This document shows positions 1 to 5,219 of a stretch of DNA of 5,619 nucleotides, in pieces; the first letter of the stretch is position 1; every line of letters begins with the position of its first letter. The stretch comes from Bacillota bacterium. GTDB taxonomy: Bacteria > Bacillota > Clostridia > Acetivibrionales > DSM-1351. Location of the stretch: assembly GCA_023412635.1 (NCBI GenBank), contig JAEYNI010000081.1:1-5619 (forward strand). The letters run 5' to 3'. The position numbers and the translations under genes were made by a program. The notes under the pieces were generated by a model, which worked only from the letters and a program-made list of their open reading frames with translations, had not been told where the DNA came from and searched no databases.

Positions 1-125
1 GCCATAAGAGGCTCATTGCCAAGAGGAACGTGGAATAAATGCGAAAAAAATCACCTTGCTAGGGGTGAAATAATCAAGCGATAAAATTGACCCATTTAGG
101 GTGAAATAATCATAAAGTATTGACA
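1..125 (+). mobile_element. Probable right terminus of an insertion sequence (IS21-like), partial
   Basis: No full transposase is inside the window, so this is a structural inference. Two copies of a repeat lie close together, and the stretch ends in ...ATTGACA at 119-125. Read from the other strand it begins TGTCAATACTTTATGATTA. IS21-family elements are known to start with TG, end with CA, and carry several internal transposase-binding repeats near each end, and this layout fits. A short open frame on the plus strand (3-38, reading HKRLIAKRNVE then stop) could be the last codons of the element's distal gene (IstB in IS21), but I cannot recognise it from 11 residues. The flank beyond 125 contains truncated minus-strand coding fragments, consistent with insertion into an accessory region. 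Another IS family, or a non-mobile repeat, remains possible. Confidence 0.35.
63..124. repeat. Two imperfect direct repeats at the putative IS end
   Basis: GGGTGAAATAATCA occurs exactly at 63-76 and again at 99-112, a period of 36. Each copy is followed by ATTGAC (86-91 and 119-124) after a slightly variable spacer containing ATAAA or TAAAG. The composite unit is about 26-29 nt. Tandem terminal repeats of this size are typical transposase-binding sites in IS21-type elements. A short inverted pair, TCACC (51-55) with GGTGA (64-68), lies at the inner boundary. Confidence 0.6.
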
Positions 126-148
126 TACTAGGCTAATTGATATAATAT
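120..148 (+). promoter_or_regulatory. Possible hybrid outward promoter at the IS end
   Basis: A perfect -35 box TTGACA lies at 120-125 and forms the last bases of the putative element. TATAAT follows at 141-146 with a 15-bp spacer, or TAATAT at 143-148 with the preferred 17-bp spacer, in the flanking DNA. IS ends that carry an outward -35 box commonly create promoters with a -10 in the target. Transcription would run rightward, antisense to the remnants at 149-691 and towards the 3' end of aspS. No plus-strand gene is visible downstream. Confidence 0.35.
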
Positions 149-196
149 TTAAGACTGTTTGGCGTAATATTCCAACTCATAAAAATTCACCTGCAC
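149..196 (-). pseudogene. 15-codon gene stub with a good ribosome binding site
   Basis: On the minus strand an AAGGGGG Shine-Dalgarno (203-209) sits 6 nt before a GTG at 194-196. The frame reads MQVNFYELEYYAKQS and stops at 149-151, 24 bases before the putative IS end at 125. An ATG overlapping the same site opens only three codons. The strong ribosome site with almost no reading frame suggests the 5' stub of a gene whose body was lost, possibly through the neighbouring insertion. A chance purine run or a leader peptide are alternatives. No homology is recognisable. Confidence 0.2.
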
Positions 197-292
197 ATAA
201 GTCCCCCTTGCTGTTATGGAATCCAAATGGAATTACATATATTCTCTTTAGTTTATTCTATATTTTCATAAATAAATTTGCCCTCAAGGTAG

Positions 293-349
293 TTACGAAA
301 GAGAAATCATTAATATAAAACAAGTTATAAAAATCAGTTTTTTCTTCAT
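293..349 (-). pseudogene. Signal-peptide stub of a lost exported protein
   Basis: An 18-codon frame encodes MKKKLIFITCFILMISLS and then stops. This is a textbook N-terminus for a Sec signal peptide: three lysines followed by a hydrophobic core. GAGG lies 5 nt before the ATG on the minus strand (355-358), giving a sensible ribosome site. Shifting one frame at the Leu-Ser end continues as RNYLEGKFIYENIE before the next stop, which suggests a frameshifted 5' fragment of a secreted or lipoprotein gene rather than a mature small protein. A second Shine-Dalgarno-like GGAGGT (387-392) lies farther upstream without a standard start codon. A short hydrophobic peptide (toxin-like or membrane) is a less likely alternative. 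Confidence 0.3.
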
Positions 350-412
350 ACTATCCTCTAAAATTTGAGAACACTTAATAGTACTTACCTCCGTACCGTC
401 TTAAAGTATATG

Positions 413-691
413 TTAAACATTATTTACATTTTTAAGTAACAATGTCGCGAACATTACAGATACCAAGCTGTCTGAGCCTTTTTCATATCCGAGATTTTTT
501 GTATCACCCTGTTGACTGGTATTTCTAGGGCCTAAAGCCTTCTCAAGAGCAGTTGTCGAGGACAAACCTATATTTTTTCCATAGGCTATTCAACGTATCA
601 CTGGTGCTATCTAAGTTATTAACAGTAGTCTGTAAGTGTTGATATCAATCCCACTTGATACTAATGCCACAACAGGAGTATACCCCTGTAG
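413..691 (-). pseudogene. Decayed Ser/Thr/Asn-rich coding remnant downstream of aspS
   Basis: The last 56 codons are open from 583 down to the stop at 413-415. They begin YGKNIGLSSTTALEKALG, include GYEKGSDSLVSVMFATLLLKN, and have protein-like composition but no start codon. The same frame upstream reads VVALVSSGIDINTY, then hits TAG and TGA. Across exactly that gap another frame reads TTVNNLDSTSDTLNS. The full reading VVALVSSGIDINTY / TTVNNLDSTSDTLNS / YGKNIGLSS needs two compensating single-base indels: one base missing after the Tyr codon near 631, and one extra C near 584. An ATG at 693-695 opens a third frame (MTTGVYS) that would need another shift. I do not recognise the family. It lies co-directional with and just after aspS, with no ribosome site of its own. 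Confidence 0.4.
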
Positions 692-716
692 TCATAATCA
701 ACGCAGGGGTATATCC
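675..716. other. Strong stem-loop just downstream of aspS
   Basis: TATACCCCTG (679-688) pairs perfectly with CAGGGGTATA (704-713). Flanking GGA (675-677) pairs with TCC (714-716) around one bulged G, and the loop is 15 nt. It begins 13 nt after the aspS stop codon. It would be the natural place for a terminator, but no T-run follows on either strand. It could therefore be a 3'-end stabilising hairpin, a terminator needing other factors, or a recombination or mobile-element hairpin. It overlaps the 5' end of the decayed remnant. Confidence 0.5.
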
Positions 717-729
717 TCATATTGATGAA

Positions 730-2055
730 TTATGGAGTCACCCGGTTCATATCTCTCGGAAACAAGCATGCATTTCTAACGTTGCTAAGCCCGAGAAACT
801 TCATTGTAAGTCGCTCTAACCCAGCCCCCAGTCCACCATGTGGAGGAATACCACATTTGTGGACCATTAAATATGATTCGAATTCATCAGGGTTCATGCC
901 CCGTTTAACCATTTTTTCAACCTGCTCGTTGTAGTCATGAATCCGCTGTCCTCCTGTAGTTACCTCAAGTCCATTATACAGTAGGTCAAAACTAAGGGTA
1001 TAGTTTGGGTCATTCTTGTCCTCCATAGTATAAAAAGGTCTCTTGGAAGAAGGATAGTGTGTTACGAAGATAAAGTCGCTATTGAACTTCTTCTTAGCAT
1101 ACTCACAAAGTAATTGCTCTTCTTCCGGTTCAAAGTCATGGTAATTTTTTATCTTCCTCCTATACTCGTTAGCAATAATATTCTTCGCATCCATAAATTT
1201 AACAGCAGGAATAGACTCAATACGAGGAACTTTTACATTCAAATACTCAAGCTCGCTACTGTATTCTGTCTCTAATAGATGGAACACATATTTTAACATC
1301 CCGGTCTCCATCTGCATAATTTCTATGAAGTCATTGATAAAGCCCATTTCAAAGTCCATGCTAACATATTCATTTAAATGTCTGGATGTATCGTGCTTTT
1401 CTGCGCGGTACACCGGAGCAACCTCAAATACTCTCTCAAACACTCCCACCATCGTTTGTTTATAGAACTGTGGGCTCTGTGCCAAGTATACCTGCTTACC
1501 GAAGTAATCAAGTTTAAATATGTTAGCTCCTCCCTCTGCACCTGCGAAGACAATCTTAGGAGTTCTTATCTCCGTGAAATTTTGCTTTAGAAGATACTCT
1601 CTAAATCCCCTGACAATACCCTCTTGAATCTTAAATATGGCTCTTTCATGTGGATTTCTAAGTGATATCGGCCGATACGTTAAATTTGTATCTAGTGGGA
1701 TATCAAGTTTCTTCCTGTTGATTACAATAGGAAGGCACTCCGCTGGCTTTGATAGTAGTTTAATGTTGATAATATGGATTTCTGCACTATGCATTACCCT
1801 GGAGTCAGGCACTACTTCACCTTCAATAATGACAGCACAACCTTCAACAACAGTGTCTAAATTGCATTTTGCCTTATCGGTTGAGTACACACATTGCAGC
1901 AAATCTCTTTTGGTACGGAGGATTACAAAAGCAAAACCACTCATTTCTCTTATTCTGTGTATTGTGCCGTTAATCCTTACAACTCTTCCAGCATATTGAT
2001 GTAATTCTGATACCTCAACCATTAATGTACTTTGCATTTCAGTAATATATTCCAT
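730..2055 (-). CDS. aspS: Archaeal-type aspartyl-tRNA synthetase, probably non-discriminating
   Basis: This cytoplasmic class II synthetase joins Asp to tRNA(Asp), and probably also to tRNA(Asn) for GatCAB amidation. Residues 13-110 form the N-terminal OB-fold that reads the anticodon. The catalytic core follows: motif 1 near 160-169 (FTEIRTPKIV), QSPQ at 193-196, motif 2 with RAEKHDTSRHLNEY at 217-230 followed by SMDFEM, TTGGQRIHDY near 366-375, and motif 3 GLGAGLERLTMKFLGL at 408-423, ending LFPRD. The RHLNEY and MDFEM forms and the 441-residue length match the compact archaeal-type AspRS rather than the ~590-residue bacterial form or AsnRS. His33 and Met88 replace the Trp and Lys that, as I recall, mark discriminating enzymes. 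The start is supported by AAAGGTGG (2062-2069) 6 nt upstream. Two T-box leaders precede it. The full length appears intact. Confidence 0.94.
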   Translation of the reverse strand: MEYITEMQSTLMVEVSELHQYAGRVVRINGTIHRIREMSGFAFVILRTKRDLLQCVYSTDKAKCNLDTVVEGCAVIIEGEVVPDSRVMHSAEIHIINIKLLSKPAECLPIVINRKKLDIPLDTNLTYRPISLRNPHERAIFKIQEGIVRGFREYLLKQNFTEIRTPKIVFAGAEGGANIFKLDYFGKQVYLAQSPQFYKQTMVGVFERVFEVAPVYRAEKHDTSRHLNEYVSMDFEMGFINDFIEIMQMETGMLKYVFHLLETEYSSELEYLNVKVPRIESIPAVKFMDAKNIIANEYRRKIKNYHDFEPEEEQLLCEYAKKKFNSDFIFVTHYPSSKRPFYTMEDKNDPNYTLSFDLLYNGLEVTTGGQRIHDYNEQVEKMVKRGMNPDEFESYLMVHKCGIPPHGGLGAGLERLTMKFLGLSNVRNACLFPRDMNRVTP

Positions 2056-2096
2056 AATAATCCACCTTTCATTCAGTTAATAGTTCTAGAAACGCA

Positions 2097-2146
2097 CCTA
2101 ATAAAGAAGCCTCCCATCACAGAAACAACTCTGGGACGAGAGGCTT
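2097..2146 (-). terminator. Intrinsic terminator of T-box 2
   Basis: On the minus strand AAGCCTCTCGTCCCAGA pairs with TCTGTGATGGGAGGCTT across a short loop (stem 2107-2146). There are two G-U pairs and one mismatch, followed by a broken T-rich tail CTTTATTAG. The 5' arm continues from the antiterminator region, as expected of a T-box switch. Confidence 0.85.
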
Positions 2147-2394
2147 AATCACGCGGTGCCACCCAAATTAAACGTTAGCATTATCTAATATAACCTCAGT
2201 ATCATGCAACATTTATCTCAAAGTATATAACGCATACCTGCGGGTTGACTTACTCACATCGTCATGTTTTCCTTCAACCAACTCCTGGGTGTCTGTTCTC
2301 TTACTCAATTCCTGAAGGTACTTTCAGTCACGATACCTTCTCCCTGAAGGAGATATAAGATACTTTTCCCGATCATTGTCATTCAATAATTAAT
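2097..2394 (-). ncRNA. T-box riboswitch 2 (proximal), Asp-type, upstream of aspS
   Basis: This leader runs on the minus strand from about GAATGACAATGA (near 2390) to its terminator. Stem I has lower-arm pairing TCCTTCA with TGAAGGA and an apical hairpin AAGGTA/TACCTT. The specifier loop reads GAACA-GAC-ACC with GAC (Asp) at 2291-2293. The antiterminator holds the T-box core GGGTGGCACCGCG (2152-2164). Its UGGC at 2158-2161 would pair with the GCCA end of a G73 tRNA, as in tRNA(Asp) and tRNA(Asn). Terminator and antiterminator are mutually exclusive. Uncharged tRNA should stabilise the antiterminator and allow aspS expression. No separate promoter is visible between the two T-boxes, so it is probably on the same transcript as the distal one. 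The 5' limit is approximate. Confidence 0.93.
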
Positions 2395-2467
2395 ATTTCG
2401 TCAGAACTTACACTTGTGCACAAGTTATACATTGGGGAACTCAAACTGTTTGTTATTGAATTAATTC

Positions 2468-2513
2468 AAAAAAATAAAACCCCTCATCTCAGAAATAATT
2501 CTGGGACGAGAGG
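2468..2513 (-). terminator. Intrinsic terminator of T-box 1
   Basis: On the minus strand CCTCTCGTCCCAGA pairs with TCTGAGATGAGGGG (stem 2480-2513) around a short loop. There is one C-A mismatch and two G-U pairs. A strong tail TTTTATTTTTTT follows (2468-2479). The tail is much stronger than that of T-box 2. Confidence 0.9.
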
Positions 2514-2777
2514 TTATTGTTCCCGCGGTACCACCCAATTTAATGCTGTCAAACAGGATACATTGTATCACATGCTCTAAACATTCAACTTAAACATTTA
2601 ACGCATGTATACGGGCTGACTTACTTGCAATAGGACTATTGCTTTCCTTCAACCAACTCCAAGGTGTCTTTCACTTACTGGCTTCCTAAAAGCATTCTCA
2701 GCCACGATGCTTTCTCTCTGAAGGAGATGTAAGTTACTCTTCCTCTTCATTGTCATTGTCATATCTGTTAAGTTATT
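2468..2777 (-). ncRNA. T-box riboswitch 1 (distal), Asp-type, upstream of aspS
   Basis: This is a second complete T-box in series with the proximal one. It begins near GACAATGACAATGAAG (about 2760) after the promoter at 2784-2812. Stem I shows the same lower pairing TCCTTCA/TGAAGGA and an apical hairpin AAGCAT/ATGCTT (2707-2712 with 2690-2695). The corresponding arms in T-box 2 are AAGGTA/TACCTT, so the helix is kept by compensating changes. The specifier loop reads GTGAAA-GAC-ACC with GAC (Asp) at 2666-2668. The T-box core GGGTGGTACCGCGGG is at 2522-2536. Its UGGU would pair with A73, or by wobble with G73, differing from the UGGC of T-box 2. The terminator ends at 2468. The 5' end is inferred from the promoter. 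Confidence 0.93.
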
Positions 2778-2783
2778 ACATAT

Positions 2784-2812
2784 AGTCTAATTGTCTTGTA
2801 GCACTTTGTCAA
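2784..2812 (-). promoter_or_regulatory. Promoter of the tandem T-box / aspS transcript
   Basis: A perfect -35 box TTGACA (plus-strand 2807-2812) is separated by 17 bp from TAGACT (2784-2789), a 4/6 match to the -10. Transcription would start near 2777, immediately before stem I of T-box 1. No comparable promoter was found in the spacer between the two T-boxes. A 7-bp inverted repeat, CACTTTG (2802-2808) with CAAAGTG (2828-2834), overlaps the -35 region. It could be an operator or a weak end signal for the gene upstream. Confidence 0.6.
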
Positions 2813-2850
2813 TATGAATTTCAAAATCAAAGTGTTGTGATTTATACATC

Positions 2851-3327
2851 TTACTTCGCCGTCTTTTTGATAAAATCAATTTCATACTGCTGTTCGCCGT
2901 ATTTTCTTTCCTCGTCAATAATAGTACCTCCTGTGAGAGTGATACGCAGAACGATTGAGTTCTGATTGTCCTCGTCACCAACTTCATCGAACCAGTTGAA
3001 AATTTTCTTAAATTTCGCTCTAATATCGGCATTTTTCTCGTCCTTGACCCAACCAAGATTTTCAGCTGTGCCCTGAAACGTGAACCAGTCTAACCCGCAG
3101 ACAGAAACCGAGTTGTTCTTCACAATTTGCAGCATTTTATTTTTTCTTGCGTCGGTAGAAACATAAAATATGCCGTCTTCATAATAGGCACAAACCATAC
3201 GGGCAGCGGGAAGGGGATTACCTGCAGCGTTCGGGGATAGTGATATTGTGGCAAGGGCAATAATTACTTCTTTATCATTTCCACAACGTTCCTCCATAAG
3301 TTTCATAGCGTTCTCGTATTTACTCAT
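2851..3327 (-). CDS. Pyridoxamine 5'-phosphate oxidase-family FMN-binding protein
   Basis: This 158-residue protein has the pattern of a single-domain FMN-binding split barrel. An N-terminal helix (about 1-17) is followed by strands ALATISLSPNAAGNPLPAAR (25-43), CAYYEDGIFYVSTDARKNKM (46-65), a helix with QIVKNNSVSVCGLDW (67-81), TFQGTAENL (83-91), then a helix region and a final strand IVLRITLTGG. FYVSTDARKNKM resembles the strand-helix where family members bind the flavin phosphate. The exact reaction cannot be read from sequence: members include pyridoxamine-phosphate oxidases, flavin reductases and unassigned proteins, and this one is short for a true PdxH. The start has AGGAGA (3334-3339) 6 nt upstream. 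It lies 94 nt after the DUF6273 gene with no clear terminator between, so it may be co-transcribed or have its own weak promoter. Confidence 0.8.
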   Translation of the reverse strand: MSKYENAMKLMEERCGNDKEVIIALATISLSPNAAGNPLPAARMVCAYYEDGIFYVSTDARKNKMLQIVKNNSVSVCGLDWFTFQGTAENLGWVKDEKNADIRAKFKKIFNWFDEVGDEDNQNSIVLRITLTGGTIIDEERKYGEQQYEIDFIKKTAK

Positions 3328-3421
3328 TATGACTCTCCTTTGAAATGTATTTATTTTAAATATACTTATTTTATGCTGTAACTATAGTCAAACTTTTTGA
3401 TACACAGTTCTAGATTTACAA

Positions 3422-4030
3422 TTACAACTTTAGCCACAAAGCGGGACGGACGCCGCCTGTACATCTGCCATCGCTGATGTTGCCTTTCAACACATTGTTG
3501 CCTTGAATACCTATATTACCGTCACCGTGGATGTACACAGCTTTTACGTTAAAGCGGCCGGGGGACCGAAGCCACCACCAACAAATACATTCTGTACCCC
3601 GAATTCTTGCTATTCGCTCACTATTGTTTTCATCTTTTCTTTCAAACCAGTATCTTTGATTTTTTCCTGGGTTATGCAGTTTTGAAAGGCTATCGCCGAA
3701 ATATTTGCACGCTTCCTCAAGGCTTAATAAAAATATACTGTCTTGCGTATCTGCTCCGCCCTCTGAACCATACCACTGATTATCAAGATTTTTATTTAGC
3801 ACCGGAACTATTCTTGACTTATCAGTTGCGTTGAATTTGTCATAGAACTCACCGTTAAGATATTTTCTTAAGGCGCAGTCAGCCCATGTTATATCTTTAT
3901 AAGCGTCATGGTAAGCACGTTGCTCTATTATTTCTTCAGTTATAACCAAAGCCGCGTTATTTTGTATGTAAAGGACACGCCAGTTGTAGCCACCGAATGA
4001 TATCATCGAGCCAATTTTATTATTTTCCAC
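3422..4030 (-). CDS. DUF6273 domain protein, translationally coupled to the MerR gene
   Basis: This 202-residue protein has no signal peptide or membrane segment. Near the N-terminus ISFGGYNWRVLYIQNNAALVI (10-30) is the usual opening of DUF6273 proteins. TWADCALRKYLNGEFYDKF (48-66) is the common 'S.LR.wLN..F...F' segment, and LLSLEEACKYFG (101-112) follows. The C-terminus has WWWLRSPGRF (151-160), a glycine/asparagine-rich strand region, and GGVRPALWLKL (192-202), the family hallmark. The function is unknown, and the ending resembles C-type-lectin-like folds. The start is GTG at 4028-4030. It is supported by AGGAG 7 nt upstream (4038-4042) and by the 11-nt overlap with the end of the MerR gene, which implies coupled translation. 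The pairing suggests it acts in the regulator's pathway, but no substrate can be inferred. Confidence 0.85.
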   Translation of the reverse strand: MENNKIGSMISFGGYNWRVLYIQNNAALVITEEIIEQRAYHDAYKDITWADCALRKYLNGEFYDKFNATDKSRIVPVLNKNLDNQWYGSEGGADTQDSIFLLSLEEACKYFGDSLSKLHNPGKNQRYWFERKDENNSERIARIRGTECICWWWLRSPGRFNVKAVYIHGDGNIGIQGNNVLKGNISDGRCTGGVRPALWLKL

Positions 4031-5039
4031 TTTCCTTCTCCTTTATAGGGAATAGCAAATCAAGCTGTAAATAACTCATTTCAGAGTTGTGCTTTTGAAT
4101 AAAGTTATAAAAATTTAAAGTTTCTTCAAAACCTTGTCCCAAGAGTGTTTCGGTTGATTTCCATCGTGGGGAATCCCAGTCATTATCGTATTTATCGCTT
4201 GCATCAACCCATTCCTTAAGACGCCGCCAATCCTGAAAGTCCCAAGCTCTTAGAACATGAGCAGCATATAACCCGCCGCTGAACTCCCGTCTTACTAAGG
4301 GAGCTGGAATCTCCATATTATCGTGAACAGATACCCACACTTCATAGCCGCGTGAATTTTCGCCAATTCCTGACGTACCCTGAGAGCAGTCAAAACCGAA
4401 ACTGCGTGCGTCGGGTTTTATTTTTAACAATCCGCTCTCATTTGTAAATTTACTTACCATGTCCAATGCTTTGCCTTCACAGTCCTCTCCTGAAGCATAA
4501 GCAGCGGCCACAGTCATTGGTGGCAAATATACAATACGCACATCCTTGTCTTCCAGATTCATTAATTCTTCGTTAGCGTTATTTAATTCTTCCATTGATA
4601 AATTTTTCTTCGTTTCTTTGATTTGATTATCAAAAAAAGAAAGAGAGTTTATAACAGAGAACACAGCTTCGTCGCCGAGGAGTTTTAAATCAACATCAGC
4701 TTTTTCATTGATTTCCTCTACAAAGCGCGTCAATATGTATTTAACGGTAGACAGCGCAGTGATTTCGTCGTCAATTTCTCTTATGTTTTGCATGAAGATA
4801 CCCACTGCTTCGGCTGCGTCGTTATTGTTGAGTATGCTTATGATTTGCTTCACTGGAATGCGCAGCTTACGCAGGACTATGATTTGCTGCAAACGTGTCA
4901 TGGCATTTTCGTCATAAACCCGGTAAGCATAATCATCTTTCCGCAGACTTTGAATTAATCCCGCTTGTTCATAATAGCGCAGCATTCTTGTAGAAATTCC
5001 GTAATTCTTTGATACCTGACTGATTGTTTGAAGCTCCAT
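4020..5039 (-). CDS. MerR-family regulator with GyrI-like effector-binding domain
   Basis: The N-terminus is a MerR winged helix-turn-helix: ISQVSKNYGISTRMLRYYEQ (6-25), AGLIQ, then YRVYDENAMTRLQQIIVLRK (39-58). A long helical dimerisation linker follows (about 75-160). Residues 166-335 form a GyrI/BmrR-like ligand-binding domain, with VRIVYLPPMTVAAAYASG (167-184), GYEVWVSVHDNMEIPAPLVR (231-250), GGLYAAHV and the ending YLQLDLLFPI (323-332). At 339 residues it is longer than metal sensors, as expected for drug or organic-ligand sensors of the BmrR type. No metal-binding cysteine cluster is seen. The start has GAGG 7 nt upstream (5047-5050). The gene sits behind a MerR-style promoter and probably autoregulates. 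Unusually, no efflux pump is adjacent, and the coupled downstream gene is DUF6273. Confidence 0.9.
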   Translation of the reverse strand: MELQTISQVSKNYGISTRMLRYYEQAGLIQSLRKDDYAYRVYDENAMTRLQQIIVLRKLRIPVKQIISILNNNDAAEAVGIFMQNIREIDDEITALSTVKYILTRFVEEINEKADVDLKLLGDEAVFSVINSLSFFDNQIKETKKNLSMEELNNANEELMNLEDKDVRIVYLPPMTVAAAYASGEDCEGKALDMVSKFTNESGLLKIKPDARSFGFDCSQGTSGIGENSRGYEVWVSVHDNMEIPAPLVRREFSGGLYAAHVLRAWDFQDWRRLKEWVDASDKYDNDWDSPRWKSTETLLGQGFEETLNFYNFIQKHNSEMSYLQLDLLFPIKEKESGK

Positions 5040-5068
5040 ATCATAACCTCATTTCTTTACTTACTTTG

Positions 5069-5099
5069 ATTATAAAGTACGACACGGTGTCAGAGTCAA
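5069..5099 (-). promoter_or_regulatory. MerR-type promoter and operator of the regulator operon
   Basis: TTGACT (plus-strand 5094-5099) and a perfect TATAAT (5069-5074) are separated by 19 bp, the elongated spacer characteristic of promoters that MerR proteins activate by DNA distortion. The spacer contains GACAC-N-GTGTC (5081-5091), extending to a 7-of-10 match on longer arms, a good candidate operator. The position, directly upstream of the MerR gene, suggests autoregulation. Confidence 0.8.
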
Positions 5100-5190
5100 A
5101 AGGTTTTTACAAATATCCGTATTTTTTTGTCAAATTCGGATTATATAAATTAATACGTTACATATTTGTTTGATTGGTTGAATTTAACAA

Positions 5191-5219
5191 ATTATAGCAC
5201 ATGCGTACTACACAAACAA
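5191..5219 (-). promoter_or_regulatory. Possible second, distal promoter for the MerR operon
   Basis: The minus strand has TTGTTT, a 17-bp spacer and a perfect TATAAT preceded by TGC, which makes an extended -10 (TGNTATAAT). It would give a leader of about 145 nt before the MerR start, running through the distorted-spacer promoter. It could provide basal, MerR-independent expression. The -35 match is weak. Confidence 0.4.

Noticed and set aside
1637..1999. 120-codon plus-strand frame inside aspS
   Set aside because: It is antisense to a well-supported synthetase OB-fold region, and its content follows the complementary codons.
2787..3056. 89-codon minus-strand frame overlapping the flavin-binding gene
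   Set aside because: It is a shifted-frame shadow of a clear protein family member, with no ribosome site of its own.
3360..3391. Possible promoter for the flavin-binding protein gene: TTGACT (3386-3391) on the minus strand
   Set aside because: No good -10 box at 16-19 bp (best is AAGTAT at 18). The gene may simply be read through from the MerR promoter.
3425..3600. Active diversity-generating retroelement
   Set aside because: Only a lectin-like ending is seen. No template repeat, reverse transcriptase or accessory gene is in the window.
3001..5039. Drug efflux operon
   Set aside because: The regulator type suggests it, but no gene in the window encodes a membrane transporter.
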